64,000 nt of DNA from Deltaproteobacteria bacterium (GTDB lineage Bacteria; Myxococcota_A; Polyangia; Polyangiales; Polyangiaceae), in the NCBI GenBank assembly GCA_016875405.1, contig VGRJ01000013.1:1-64000 (forward strand), in the 5' to 3' direction. Below the pieces are notes generated by a model that had not been told where the DNA came from, did not search any database, and saw only the letters and a program-made list of their open reading frames with translations. The position numbers and the translations under genes are program-made. Each line of letters starts with the position of its first letter. The stretch's first letter is position 1. This document shows positions 19,423-28,542 of the stretch, in pieces.

Positions 19423-22400
19423 TCAGTTCTGGCCCTTCGGCTCCGCGTCCGCCTTGGGCTCCGCGGCCTTCTTGTCTCCCGAGTCGCTCTCCTCGCGCTC
19501 GCGCGAGTCGAGCACGATCGGCTGTCCGTCGTAGTTGAGAGCCTGCGGGCGCTCGTCGAGCGGCGAGTTCACGCGCGTCGGCGCTCCTCGGAATTCATCG
19601 ATGAGGTGGAACTCCCGACCGTAGTTCTTCGAGAGCCACTTCTCGCAGGAGCGCGAGGACGAGTCGAAATACTGGTACTTGACGGAGTAGTCGAGGCAGG
19701 TGGAATACGCCTGCTTCGCCTGGGCCTTGTACCCCTTGCTCGCGTCCTCGAGGCCCGCCTGGTACTGCGCGCGCAAATCCTGCCAGAAGGTCGGCGGATC
19801 GAGCCCAGGGATTTCGCCGGGCTGGTCCCACTTCTTCGGGTACGGAGCCTTGAGGAAGTCCGAGACGAAGCCACCCCACATGGCACCCACCGCGGCGCCG
19901 GACTTGATGACCCACACCGGCGGGGGCGCGGGCTTCAAGTTGACGATCTTGAAATACTCGCTCTGGGCGGCCTTCACCGCTTCGTCCTTCTTCTTGTACC
20001 AATCGGAGACCTTGTTCTTGATGAAGTCGTCGATCTCCTTGCGGTCTTCGCCGGCGCCCTTGTACTCGGGGAACTTGATCTTGTCGGCTTCGACCTTCTT
20101 CCGCTCCGCGAAGTAGAAGAGGGCCTCCCCCACCGCCGTCAAGGTCTTACCCACGCGGCGATCGCGCTGCGACTGCGACCCACCGATCGCGTCGAGTTGC
20201 TTCATCGCGGCCGCAGGGTCGTTCCAGTTGTCGCGAACGAGCGCGAAGTTCTGGTCGGCCTTCCCCTCCTGCCGCATCGCCTGGTAGACGCGCCCGAGCA
20301 GCGCGTGCGCCTGGAGCTTGACGTCGAACGTCGCCTGCTGATCGATCTTTCCGATCTGCCCGGACAACGCCTTCTCGGCGTTCTTCCAGTCCTGACGTTC
20401 GGCGTAGTAGGCGCCGATGGCAAACGCGATCTGCGCGGCCTTGCCCGGATTTTTGCCACCGAACGACGTCGCGAACTTGCCGGCGTCTTCAATGGCCTTC
20501 TCCTGCTGGCCAAGCCCGAGTCGTAGGACGACCGCGTCGCTGAGCGCGTTGGCGGCCTTCTCCTGGAGCTCCTTGTCGCTCGACGTTGCCTGCTCGGCCG
20601 CGAAGCGCTCGTACCACTCGGACGCATCCTGGTAGACCGCGATCGCCTGATAATTGCCGCCGATTTCGTAGACCGCGAGCTTTGCTGCCTGACTCGACTT
20701 GAGAGCGGGCGTACCGATGAGGATCGTGCGGAGCTTGATGGCCTTGGCGATTAGGCGCGCGGCCTGAAACGCTCGGGCGCCATTGTAGAGGATGAGGTCG
20801 TTCTTCTCGCAGGCGGGCTTGCCTTCCTTGCAAGCGTCCTCACCGTACTTCTTCCAGAGGTCGTAGTAGAGGTTGGCCGCCTCTTCGTAGAGCTTGATGC
20901 TTTCGGCGGTGCCCGAATCGGCCTTCTTCACGAGCGCCTCGGCGCGCTTCGCTTGGATGTCGCGCTGGATGCGGAAGAGGACCGAGCACTGCTCGTCATT
21001 GTCCTTCTTCTGCTTCTCATCGGAGCAGAAGAACTCGATGTACTTCGGGACGTCCTTCGCCATGTCGAGCAGGCAGTCCGGATTCGACTCAGCGCCCGCC
21101 ATGGTCCCAAGCACGTTGAGGGCATCGAGCGAGAGCTGCGCGGCGTAGAGACCAGCCTCGAGCCTCGGGTGGTTCATCGCGATGTCGCGGAAGGCCTCGG
21201 CGGCCTCCTCCCAGTGCTGCGCCTCGTAATAGGTGCGGGCCCGCGCGTACTTCACCTCGACGTACTGCTCGAGGGCTTCCGCGTCGTTCTCGGGCGGCTT
21301 GATGTAGCAGATGTAACGGTCGAAGGCGGTGACCATGCCCCGCTGCGAAGCCGTCAGCTCCTTCGGCTTCATCTTCGCGTTGTCGTCGTCCTTGGCCTTG
21401 CCCTTGCCCTTGCCCTTGGCCTTTGAATCGTCGAGGTGTCCCCCGGTCTGGCGGTGCGAGCCGTCGGCGTGGGTCTTCGCGTAGATGTTCTGGTAGCAAA
21501 GCACCGAGGCGAACGCAGCCTCGGCAGCGTTGGGGCCGTTCGGGTCGTCCGCCACGACGGCGTCGAATGCGGGGCCGCATTCCTCCCACTTCTTCTGAAA
21601 GTAGAGGAGGTCCGCCATCGCGTAACGAATCTTGGAAATCGAAGGCCAGTCTTCCTTGACGATGCGCGGGAACGTGAAGGCCCTGAACTGGTCGCCCGTG
21701 AAGTTCTCGACGACCATCTTGTAGAGCTTGGAGCTCAGGTCCATCGTCTTGGCGTCGCCCGTTCCACGGACGCCGCCGGAGCCGACCGCCTCGAGGTGCC
21801 AAGCCATCGCGGTCTCTGACAGCAGCGAGGCCGTGGTGTTCGCGCACTCGAGCTTGGTCTGGTTGCCGTGACTCGCCTTCTGGAAGTCGAGGTAGGTGGT
21901 GAGCTGCTTGTTCAGCTCCTCGATGATCGCGGGCTTGTTGGCGCTCTTCGCCGCCATGACCGCCTGGCTGATCTGAGCTTGGTAGAAGCAGTGCATCTCG
22001 CCGCGGTTGCGCTTCTTAAGGTCGTTGTAGAGGACGACGGCCTCGTCGTAGTGACCGGTGTCGATCAGGTTCAGGCCGAGGTCCTCCATCATCTTGAAGG
22101 TCGTCTCGCTGTTGACGCCCGAGTCTCCAGACAGCGGCCGGAAAAAGTCGTACGCCTTGCCAGGGTCACCCTTCAACGCATAGACCGGGATGACGTCACG
22201 ACGAGCGCTGGTCGCGAGTCCCTTGGCGTTGGGCAGCTGCGGGTACTTGTCCGCGAACTCGATGACGCTCTTGAATTGCTGGATCGCGGTGCCGTAGTCG
22301 CCCTGGTTCCAGAACACGTAACCGAGCTTGTAGGCGGCGTAGCCCCAGAGCTTGTTCTCCGGCGGGTCGTACTTCAAAACCTCCTTGTAGAAGTTTTGAG

Positions 22401-23232
22401 CGAACGGCCACTTGCTGGGGTCGCCCTGTGCCTCCTGGAAGTAGAGCTCGCCGAACGCGAGGAAAGCGTTTGGCACGAAGCGCGACTGCTTCCAGTTCTC
22501 GGTGAGCTCGAGGTAGGCGGTGCGGGCGTTGTCGAGGTCACCCGCCTGTTCGTACTCGTAGGCGAGGTAGTAGAGGACCTCGTCGATGCAACCCTTCTGC
22601 CCCTTCGGCGCCTGAGGATCCTGGCACCACTTCGGGTACTGGTCCTTGAGGCGCTTGTAGTAGTCGATCGCGTTCTTCCGCGCGGCCTTGATGACCTGCA
22701 TCGCCTTCTGCGCGGTCTCTTTCGCCTCGGAGGCCTGCTTCGCATCCTTCGAGCGGAGGTCTTGGGCCTTGACCTCGGACTCGACCTTGTCGCGGAACGC
22801 CGAGGCCTCGAGCTCGACGTAGCCCTCCGCGAGCCGGCGCATCAGCGTCGGGCGGTCCTTATCGTTCTTGGGGGTCGACTTGAAGAGCCGCTCGACGTTC
22901 GCGATCTCGGTCAGGAGCAACTTGCGAACCTTCGGCTTCAATCGAGCCGAGCGCTCGTCACGCTGCGCGGTCTTCGTGATGTCGCTCGGATTGACGGGCT
23001 TCAGCTCCGAGACGCGGTCCTTCTTCTTGATCGACTCGGGCGCCGTCGAGAAGCTCACTTGAGGCTTCTTGGCAACGTTCGTCTGGAACTTGCCGCCGGG
23101 GCATGTCGCCAGCGTGTCCTTGGCCTTCTGCGATACGCACTGTTCTCCGGCCTCGGAGGCGTCGGCGAGAAGCAGCGAAGCCGTGAGCGCGGCGAAGGTG
23201 GCGACGAAGCCAAATCGATTGGGTCGGTTCAT
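19423..23232 (-). CDS. Large periplasmic TPR protein, GltD/AgmU-like
   Basis: 1269 residues with a Sec signal (core TFAALTASLLLA, cleavage near SEA-GE). The protein is a long array of TPR-like helices: LAYEYEQAGDLDNARTAYLE, YKLGYVFWNQGDYGTAIQQF, RARTYYEAQHWEEAAEAFRD and AFAIGAYYAERQDWKNAEKA. A Lys/Gly/Asp-rich insertion lies near residues 600-630 and a charged tail ends the protein. Length, export signal and position match AgmU (GltD) of Myxococcus and its Nfs paralogue, a periplasmic scaffold linking inner- and outer-membrane parts. TAAGGG precedes the ATG at good spacing. The 121-base gap from the GltC-like gene shows no convincing promoter. Confidence 0.85.
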   Translation of the reverse strand: MNRPNRFGFVATFAALTASLLLADASEAGEQCVSQKAKDTLATCPGGKFQTNVAKKPQVSFSTAPESIKKKDRVSELKPVNPSDITKTAQRDERSARLKPKVRKLLLTEIANVERLFKSTPKNDKDRPTLMRRLAEGYVELEASAFRDKVESEVKAQDLRSKDAKQASEAKETAQKAMQVIKAARKNAIDYYKRLKDQYPKWCQDPQAPKGQKGCIDEVLYYLAYEYEQAGDLDNARTAYLELTENWKQSRFVPNAFLAFGELYFQEAQGDPSKWPFAQNFYKEVLKYDPPENKLWGYAAYKLGYVFWNQGDYGTAIQQFKSVIEFADKYPQLPNAKGLATSARRDVIPVYALKGDPGKAYDFFRPLSGDSGVNSETTFKMMEDLGLNLIDTGHYDEAVVLYNDLKKRNRGEMHCFYQAQISQAVMAAKSANKPAIIEELNKQLTTYLDFQKASHGNQTKLECANTTASLLSETAMAWHLEAVGSGGVRGTGDAKTMDLSSKLYKMVVENFTGDQFRAFTFPRIVKEDWPSISKIRYAMADLLYFQKKWEECGPAFDAVVADDPNGPNAAEAAFASVLCYQNIYAKTHADGSHRQTGGHLDDSKAKGKGKGKAKDDDNAKMKPKELTASQRGMVTAFDRYICYIKPPENDAEALEQYVEVKYARARTYYEAQHWEEAAEAFRDIAMNHPRLEAGLYAAQLSLDALNVLGTMAGAESNPDCLLDMAKDVPKYIEFFCSDEKQKKDNDEQCSVLFRIQRDIQAKRAEALVKKADSGTAESIKLYEEAANLYYDLWKKYGEDACKEGKPACEKNDLILYNGARAFQAARLIAKAIKLRTILIGTPALKSSQAAKLAVYEIGGNYQAIAVYQDASEWYERFAAEQATSSDKELQEKAANALSDAVVLRLGLGQQEKAIEDAGKFATSFGGKNPGKAAQIAFAIGAYYAERQDWKNAEKALSGQIGKIDQQATFDVKLQAHALLGRVYQAMRQEGKADQNFALVRDNWNDPAAAMKQLDAIGGSQSQRDRRVGKTLTAVGEALFYFAERKKVEADKIKFPEYKGAGEDRKEIDDFIKNKVSDWYKKKDEAVKAAQSEYFKIVNLKPAPPPVWVIKSGAAVGAMWGGFVSDFLKAPYPKKWDQPGEIPGLDPPTFWQDLRAQYQAGLEDASKGYKAQAKQAYSTCLDYSVKYQYFDSSSRSCEKWLSKNYGREFHLIDEFRGAPTRVNSPLDERPQALNYDGQPIVLDSREREESDSGDKKAAEPKADAEPKGQN

Positions 23233-23353
23233 GGTTACCCTTAAAGAGTGCAGCAGAAACGTGGGCCGGTCAGAGTCGAAGCGGAGCGGACGCCGTCATC
23301 GGTGAGGCTAGGCGGCGCGTGTCGCGAAGGAGCGAAAAGTGAACGCGGCCTGC

Positions 23354-25162
23354 TCAGTTGCCCGAGGCGCCAGCGCCCTTCCCGCTTCCGCACGCAGAGT
23401 TCACGACCTGTCGGTAGAAGCCGAGTTCGTCACGCCAGTACTCGCCATTGAAGGGCCAGATGACGTGCTCCTCATCGGGCGTCACCTGCCCGAACTGGAA
23501 CGCGTCTTCGGCGGACCACTTGCCCGCCTCGATCTCCTCGTCGATCTTCTTCCGCTGGGCGTTCGTGATGTCGACGATGATCTTCTGCGCGCTTCGGAGG
23601 TGATCCTCGAGCTCGGCGATGTTTCGCTTGTAGCGACGACGCGCGAGCTCGCCGGTCTTCCGCATCGCGTTTTGCTTGGCGATGTCGATGTTGTCCTCGA
23701 CCTCGCCGCCGAGGGGGCTGTTGCGGAAGCTCGTCGGCGCGCCCTTGAAGCGCTCGAGCTCGGTGTCCAGGACCTTCACGTACTCGATGTTGCGGAGGAG
23801 CTCGCGGTCACCGAGGGCGTTCTCGACGATCGGAGTGATCGCGGGCGAGAGCTCCCCTTGACCGTCGCGGATCTTCAGGACGAAGTCGTAGAACTTTTGC
23901 TCGCTGCCCTCGCCTTCGAAGCGCTTGAGGACCTGCTTCAGCTCCTTCTCGACCGGCTCGTATCGCTTTTGCAAGCGCGCGACGAGCGAGGTGGCGTCGT
24001 CGTACTGGCAGGTCGTGAAGTAGATGACCGCGCGCACGATGTCCGCCTCGGGATAGAACGAGCGCGGGAAGTACGGCGACTGAATCGTGTGGATGTTGCC
24101 GAGCGCTCGAGGATAGTCGCCCGCCATGAAGTACGCCCACGACTGCTCGAACAGCGTATCGAGCCAATACTCGCTCCCAACGTCGACGAGGTTCCAGTAG
24201 CGAACGGCCGCGTTGAGCTTCTTGTCGTCGATCTTCGGGATGTTGTTCTCGTCGAGGCGAATCGACGCCGAGTAAAACGTCCGCGCGATCGAGAGGTTGG
24301 CGAGGTCCCGCATGCGCTCCTCATCCTCGACGCCCTCGATGCCCCTGTCGAGCGAGGTCAAGATGCGCTGGAACGCACGAACCGCTGGCACCGACTTGCG
24401 CAACTGGACGTAGGATATCCCCATGAAGAACTGGGACTTCACGAAGTACGGGCTCGAGTCCTTGACGTTCGAGAAGAGGTCAATCGCCTCCTGCCACTCG
24501 CGCTTGCGGTACATCGAACGGCCCAGCAGGTAGTTCAACTGAAAGTACAGGTCCCGCTGCTGATCGTTGTCGAAGCGCCCCACCTGCTCCTTCGAGTACT
24601 TGCTGACGGCACCGATGATGTCGGCGGGCTCGGGCAGCTGGGTCGCGAGTTTCGCGAGCCAGAGGAGCGTCTCCTTGAACTTCAGGTGGCTCGGCTTCTC
24701 GGCGATTTTGCGGAAGATGTCGTAGCTCGCCTGGAAGAAGTTGAGGCGGTAGAGCGCGATCGCCAGGTGGTACTCGGCGATCTGCTTGTTGCCGGGGTCA
24801 TCCCCCGTCTCGCCGGAGACGACCTGTCGAAGCAGCAGCGCGGACTCGCCCCAGCGCTCGGCATCGAACAGTTTCTTCGCCTGGGCCGCAGCCTCGGTCA
24901 TGTCGCCCGCCGTCACCGGCTCTTCATCGTTGCCGGACGAGCCGCCCTCGTCATCGAGGTTGATCGGCCTGCTCGACTTCTTGCCCTTCGAGTCCTTACC
25001 GACTTTCGAGTCCCTGCTCGGCTTCTCCGAAGCCTTCCCGCCCTTCTTCGACTGGGCGTAGGCGACGCCGACGTCTCCCAGGTCCGTCGGGGCGACGATA
25101 CCGACGCCGACGGTCAGAGCGATGAGCCAACGGGCGATCGGAGAAACGAGTTTGTTGGGCAT
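23354..25162 (-). CDS. Exported TPR protein, GltC-like; first gene of the Glt-like block
   Basis: 602 residues from ATG 25162 (GAAGGA about ten bases upstream). Starting at 25210 would add 16 basic residues before the signal peptide. The signal peptide ends near VAYA-QS (36/37). A Lys/Ser-rich and acidic linker follows, then TPR-like repeats (AKKLFDAERWGESALLLRQV, YHLAIALYRLNFFQASYDIF, LGRSMYRKREWQEAIDLFSN, WAYFMAGDYPRALGNIH) and a helical region to the end (WPFNGEYWRDELGFYRQVV). GltC in Myxococcus is a periplasmic TPR protein that binds the GltA and GltB barrels; homologues of those barrels are encoded 5 kb away at 29950-31799. Assignment rests on architecture and context. Confidence 0.8.
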   Translation of the reverse strand: MPNKLVSPIARWLIALTVGVGIVAPTDLGDVGVAYAQSKKGGKASEKPSRDSKVGKDSKGKKSSRPINLDDEGGSSGNDEEPVTAGDMTEAAAQAKKLFDAERWGESALLLRQVVSGETGDDPGNKQIAEYHLAIALYRLNFFQASYDIFRKIAEKPSHLKFKETLLWLAKLATQLPEPADIIGAVSKYSKEQVGRFDNDQQRDLYFQLNYLLGRSMYRKREWQEAIDLFSNVKDSSPYFVKSQFFMGISYVQLRKSVPAVRAFQRILTSLDRGIEGVEDEERMRDLANLSIARTFYSASIRLDENNIPKIDDKKLNAAVRYWNLVDVGSEYWLDTLFEQSWAYFMAGDYPRALGNIHTIQSPYFPRSFYPEADIVRAVIYFTTCQYDDATSLVARLQKRYEPVEKELKQVLKRFEGEGSEQKFYDFVLKIRDGQGELSPAITPIVENALGDRELLRNIEYVKVLDTELERFKGAPTSFRNSPLGGEVEDNIDIAKQNAMRKTGELARRRYKRNIAELEDHLRSAQKIIVDITNAQRKKIDEEIEAGKWSAEDAFQFGQVTPDEEHVIWPFNGEYWRDELGFYRQVVNSACGSGKGAGASGN

Positions 25163-25190
25163 GCCTCGGGTCCTTCGAGATGAGCAGCGG

Positions 25191-25209
25191 TGGCGCGAAA
25201 AAAGCGCCA
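25191..25209 (-). other. Hairpin at the 5' end of the Glt-like transcript
   Basis: A 6-bp inverted repeat (TGGCGC / GCGCCA) with a 7-base T/C loop, lying just downstream of the predicted start of transcription from the 25220-25249 promoter and 28 bases before the ATG. A terminal hairpin of this kind can stabilise the mRNA. There is no T-run after it, so it is not a terminator. The rest of the 263-base gap 25163-25425 shows only the promoter. Confidence 0.4.
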
Positions 25210-25219
25210 AGGCGGGGGA

Positions 25220-25249
25220 ATGCTAGTGAGCGCCGCGTGGGTCTGTCAA
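25220..25249 (-). promoter_or_regulatory. Sigma-70-type promoter for the Glt-like block
   Basis: On the minus strand a perfect TTGACA (25249-25244) is followed after 18 bases by TAGCAT (25225-25220), matching consensus at four of six positions. Expected initiation is near 25212, about 50 bases upstream of the GltC-like ATG. It would drive the GltC-, GltD- and GltE-like genes. Confidence 0.65.
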
Positions 25250-25425
25250 CGAGCGATTGCGTCGGTCGAGCCGTACCGCCGAAGAGGTCGGTCATGCGAG
25301 CCGCGGAGCGTTCGGGTGAATCGCGGGGCGCCTTGTCCCGCGAGGTCGCCTCGCGATGCAGGAAGACGTCGGAGTCGTTGACGGTGCTGGTGCGGTTCGA
25401 CTAGCGTGTCGGCCGGAGCGAACGA

Positions 25426-26355
25426 GTGTCCATGTCGCAAACGCAAGCCTTCTGGCGTCAAGCTCTAAAAGCGAGCAGTGCTCTCACGGTGGCCTCGACC
25501 CTGGCCGCTATCACGCTTGTGGGATGCCCGAGTGGCGGCGTCGGTGACCCCTGCACGCCCGAGGACGAGTACGTCGGGCAATTCCCCGGCTTCACGCTCC
25601 AGTCGGCGTTCATCGAGTCCCGCTCATTCCAATGTCAGACGCGCGTCTGCCTAGTGAATCACTTCCAGGGCCGCGTGAGCTGCCCCAACGGCCAACAAAA
25701 GCCCAAGGATTGCATCGCGGACAGCGAGTGCGGGGGCGAGCCGGGCGCACAGACCTGCAAGGTGGCGGGAACCGCCATTCGTGAGTGCAACCCGCGCCCG
25801 TGCAGCGAGCTCCCAGAAGAGCTTCGAAAGGACTGCAACGACGGCGACAAGAACCCGACGTGCAAGACCGCCGGCGGCGAGCGTCGCTGCAACCCTGAGG
25901 GTCGCTTCTGCGAATGTGAAGGACCGCTCGACTGCCCTTCGGGCTTCCGCTGCGACAACTCTACGAAGAGGTGCATCACGTCCGTGTGCGCGCCGGAGCC
26001 GAACACCTCCGAGGGTCAGAAGCGCTGCTACGTCCCCGGAACCGGTATTCCGATCAGCGTCCCGGTGTGCGGCCAGTGCGACGACAACTCGAAGCGTGAC
26101 GCCGATCAGGCGGTCTACTGCACCTGCCGCTGCGCGCCGCCAAAGGACAATCCGAGCGAGGCCGACGACAACTTCAATTTCTGCGAGTGCCCCGAGGGCT
26201 TCGTCTGCTCAGAGATCAACCCGAACGTGGGGCTCGGCGATGCCCAGCTCGCGGGTAGCTATTGCATCAAGCAGGGTACGCAATTCAACTCCGACGACGC
26301 CGAGTGCGGGAAGATTGCGACGAATCCGGCCGAGGCGAACTGCGAAGGCAACTAG
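25426..26355 (+). CDS. Cysteine-rich lipoprotein, unknown function
   Basis: 309 residues from GTG 25426, with GGAG seven bases upstream; an ATG two codons later is the alternative. The lipoprotein signal ends TLVGC. The mature protein contains about 30 cysteines in short spaced pairs (CEGPLDCPSGFRC, CITSVC, CGQCDD, CTCRC, CECPEGFVC), reminiscent of EGF- or Dickkopf-like disulfide modules often seen in myxobacterial surface lipoproteins. It is divergent from the GltC-like gene across a shared 263-base region. No enzymatic motif is visible. Confidence 0.75.
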   Translation: MSMSQTQAFWRQALKASSALTVASTLAAITLVGCPSGGVGDPCTPEDEYVGQFPGFTLQSAFIESRSFQCQTRVCLVNHFQGRVSCPNGQQKPKDCIADSECGGEPGAQTCKVAGTAIRECNPRPCSELPEELRKDCNDGDKNPTCKTAGGERRCNPEGRFCECEGPLDCPSGFRCDNSTKRCITSVCAPEPNTSEGQKRCYVPGTGIPISVPVCGQCDDNSKRDADQAVYCTCRCAPPKDNPSEADDNFNFCECPEGFVCSEINPNVGLGDAQLAGSYCIKQGTQFNSDDAECGKIATNPAEANCEGN

Positions 26356-26360
26356 GCGCG

Positions 26361-26741
26361 GTGCCTCCGGGCACCGCCGCTCGGCATGAGCGCGGTCGAC
26401 GTGCCGAAGAGCTCGTCGCGCAGGCCCTCGCCGGCCGGGGTTACGAGATCGTCGGGCGGAACATCCGGGTCGGCTCGCTCGAGATCGATATCCTGGCGAG
26501 AATTGGCGCGGTGTTGGCGGTCGTCGAGGTCCGTACGCGCGGACGCGGGTCCTGGACGAGCGCGACGGCGAGCGTGACCGCCACCAAACAGCGCCGGGTG
26601 CGAGACGCTGCCAGCGTCCTCTGGGCCTCTCGATTCTCGAAGGACCCGACGCTCGAGCGGGTGCGCTTCGACGTCGCGTCCGTCAATCTCGACGCGACCG
26701 GTGAACCCGAAATCTCGTACCTCGAAGCGGCGTACGTATGA
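26361..26741 (+). CDS. yraN: YraN/UPF0102 family nuclease-like protein
   Basis: 126 residues from GTG 26361, five bases after the preceding stop. The frame is open upstream to 26262, but that part overlaps the lipoprotein gene. Family features are present: GRRAEELVAQALAGRGYEI, NIRVGSLEIDILA, VVEVRTR and the TATKQRRVRDAA segment. The Glu41-x-Asp43, Glu56-Val-Arg and Lys arrangement is that of the restriction-endonuclease-like fold. YraN proteins are usually 110-130 residues, so length fits. The biological role of the family is poorly defined; DNA/Holliday-junction-related nuclease activity is the usual inference from the fold. Confidence 0.85.
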   Translation: MPPGTAARHERGRRAEELVAQALAGRGYEIVGRNIRVGSLEIDILARIGAVLAVVEVRTRGRGSWTSATASVTATKQRRVRDAASVLWASRFSKDPTLERVRFDVASVNLDATGEPEISYLEAAYV

Positions 26742-26793
26742 GAGTCGGGCTGGAAGGCCTGCGCCCGCCTTCCCAGCAGTGTAGGTTGAGGAG

Positions 26794-28476
26794 GTGATCT
26801 CGCGTCGCTTCCGCCTCGCGGCCCGCGTCGCTGCGGTCGTATCGCTGTCGTCCGGCTTCGCTCAAGACGCGGTCGCCCGCGGCGTTCGAGTGCGAGGCGA
26901 TGCGAGGCTCGAGGCAAGGCTTGGCTCGCTGAGCGCGTCCGGGAGCCGAGAAGTCGAGGTCTCCCTCACCGACGAGACAGGTGCCCCGCTGCCCGCGATG
27001 TGGCTCGACCTCCAGCCACGGGGCTTTTCGCTGCGCGGCTCGGCCCGCTGCGCTGGGACCGGTGGTGATTCGCTGGTGCCACGTGCGAACGCGGTTCGGG
27101 TGAAGACGACGGAGCTCGGCCGCGCGTGCCTCACGCTGCCCAAGAGCGCGACGAGCGGTCGGCTCGAGCTTCGTTTCGGAGGCGACGCCCTGCACGGAGC
27201 TGCGGACGCGTCTCTGGCCATCGATGAGGGGGCTCAGCAGCGAGTCGGCGTGACGCTTCGATTCACCGAGCGCTCGGTAACGCTTCGATCGGAGAGCAAG
27301 GTGCTCGCGCTCACGGCCGAGCTTCGGGAGCACGGGGAGAGCTCGGGTGTGATCGAACGGGCATCGGTGGAGCTCGTGGATTCCGAACAGCATCGCCTCG
27401 CACGGGAGACCACCGACGCTGAGGGGACCGTGCGGTTTGAAGTGGACTCCCACGCACTCGCAGCTGGCGGGGCGAGCGACCTCGAGGCGCGCTTCGGCGG
27501 AGACGACAACCACGACAAAGCCGCTGCGACGATCACCGTCGTTCGACAACTGCGCGTCTCCCTGGCGCTCGACTCGGCACCGATGAGCGTGAGCCCTGGA
27601 GACGACGTCGAGGCGACGATCCGCGCGGTCGCCGCTCACACGACCATCGAACACGGCGTCGTCGAAGTGCGGAGGAATGGGCTCACCCTCGTCTCTGCAC
27701 CGCTGCGCGCAGGCGAGGCCAAGCTCAGCATTCCCACGCCATCGGAGGCCCGAGGCGAGGTCACGTTCGAGGCGCACTTCGTCCCGAGCGCGCCGCACCT
27801 CATCCCAGGCCAGCCGCTCGTTTGGTCCGTGCGAGCCGAGACGCCTGGCTGGCGAAGTCGGCTGTCGGTCGCGTCGCTCGTGATCGCTGCGGCGGCCGTC
27901 GTCTTCTCGAGCTGGCGTCGCAGCCGACTGGCCGCGGCGCCCCTCGAGCGTCCCAGCATCCTCGAGCCCGGGATTCACGTCGCGGCGGAAGCGCGGCGGG
28001 CGGGCCGCTTTCTCGGTCGCGTCCTCGATGCACACGACAACCGCCCAATCGCGGGTGCGATCGTTCGAGTCCGACGCCCCGCGCTCGACGGCGACGGGCT
28101 CCTGCAGGAAATCCTCACGGACTCCCTCGGAACGTTCGAGTTCACGACCGACGTCGCGACGACGCGCGAGCTCGTCCTCGATGTACGCGCAGAGGACTAC
28201 GTCCCCGAGAGCAAGTCGCTACCGAGCGGCGGTCGCTTGACGGTCGCGCTCATCACCCGTCGACGGGCGTTGCTGCAGCGCTTCGTCGCTTGGGCAAAGC
28301 GGACCGGCGCCACCCGGGAGCGACGCGGCGAACCAACCCCGGCGGAGGTGCGGGCAACCTTGCGCGACATCCCTGGCGCCGTGACCTGGGCCTCGGAGGT
28401 GGAGCAGGCGGCCTTCGGGCCTGACCGCCTCGACGTCGCAACCGACGAGCGACTCCACGCCGAAGAACCCCGATGA
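26794..28476 (+). CDS. Exported membrane protein with Ig-like repeats and a carboxypeptidase-regulatory-like domain
   Basis: 560 residues from GTG. The purine-rich GAGGAG lies almost against the start codon, so translation may be weak or the start misjudged, but no better start precedes the signal peptide. After the signal (near DAVARG) come beta-rich Ig-like segments (about 40-345) with repeated EARFGGDDNHDKA/ELRFGGDALHGAA motifs. One TM helix (about 357-375, SLVIAAAAVVFSS) is followed by a cytoplasmic part with a CarboxypepD_reg-like sandwich (about 400-480: GRVLDAHDNRPIAGAIVRVRR) and a charged tail. The arrangement puts Ig-like repeats outside and a beta-sandwich inside the membrane, opposite to the usual location of such sandwiches. 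No function can be assigned. Confidence 0.65.
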   Translation: MISRRFRLAARVAAVVSLSSGFAQDAVARGVRVRGDARLEARLGSLSASGSREVEVSLTDETGAPLPAMWLDLQPRGFSLRGSARCAGTGGDSLVPRANAVRVKTTELGRACLTLPKSATSGRLELRFGGDALHGAADASLAIDEGAQQRVGVTLRFTERSVTLRSESKVLALTAELREHGESSGVIERASVELVDSEQHRLARETTDAEGTVRFEVDSHALAAGGASDLEARFGGDDNHDKAAATITVVRQLRVSLALDSAPMSVSPGDDVEATIRAVAAHTTIEHGVVEVRRNGLTLVSAPLRAGEAKLSIPTPSEARGEVTFEAHFVPSAPHLIPGQPLVWSVRAETPGWRSRLSVASLVIAAAAVVFSSWRRSRLAAAPLERPSILEPGIHVAAEARRAGRFLGRVLDAHDNRPIAGAIVRVRRPALDGDGLLQEILTDSLGTFEFTTDVATTRELVLDVRAEDYVPESKSLPSGGRLTVALITRRRALLQRFVAWAKRTGATRERRGEPTPAEVRATLRDIPGAVTWASEVEQAAFGPDRLDVATDERLHAEEPR

Positions 28477-28542
28477 TGCGCGGCCCCTTCCCTCTTTCCG
28501 ACGACGTCGGTTCACAGTAGGTCTCCGACGGGAAGGTCGCTC

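Noticed and set aside
21868-25183. Two long plus-strand frames (458 and 614 residues) opposite the GltD- and GltC-like genes
   Set aside because: Antisense to genes with clear signal peptides and TPR motifs; no domain or start signal of their own.
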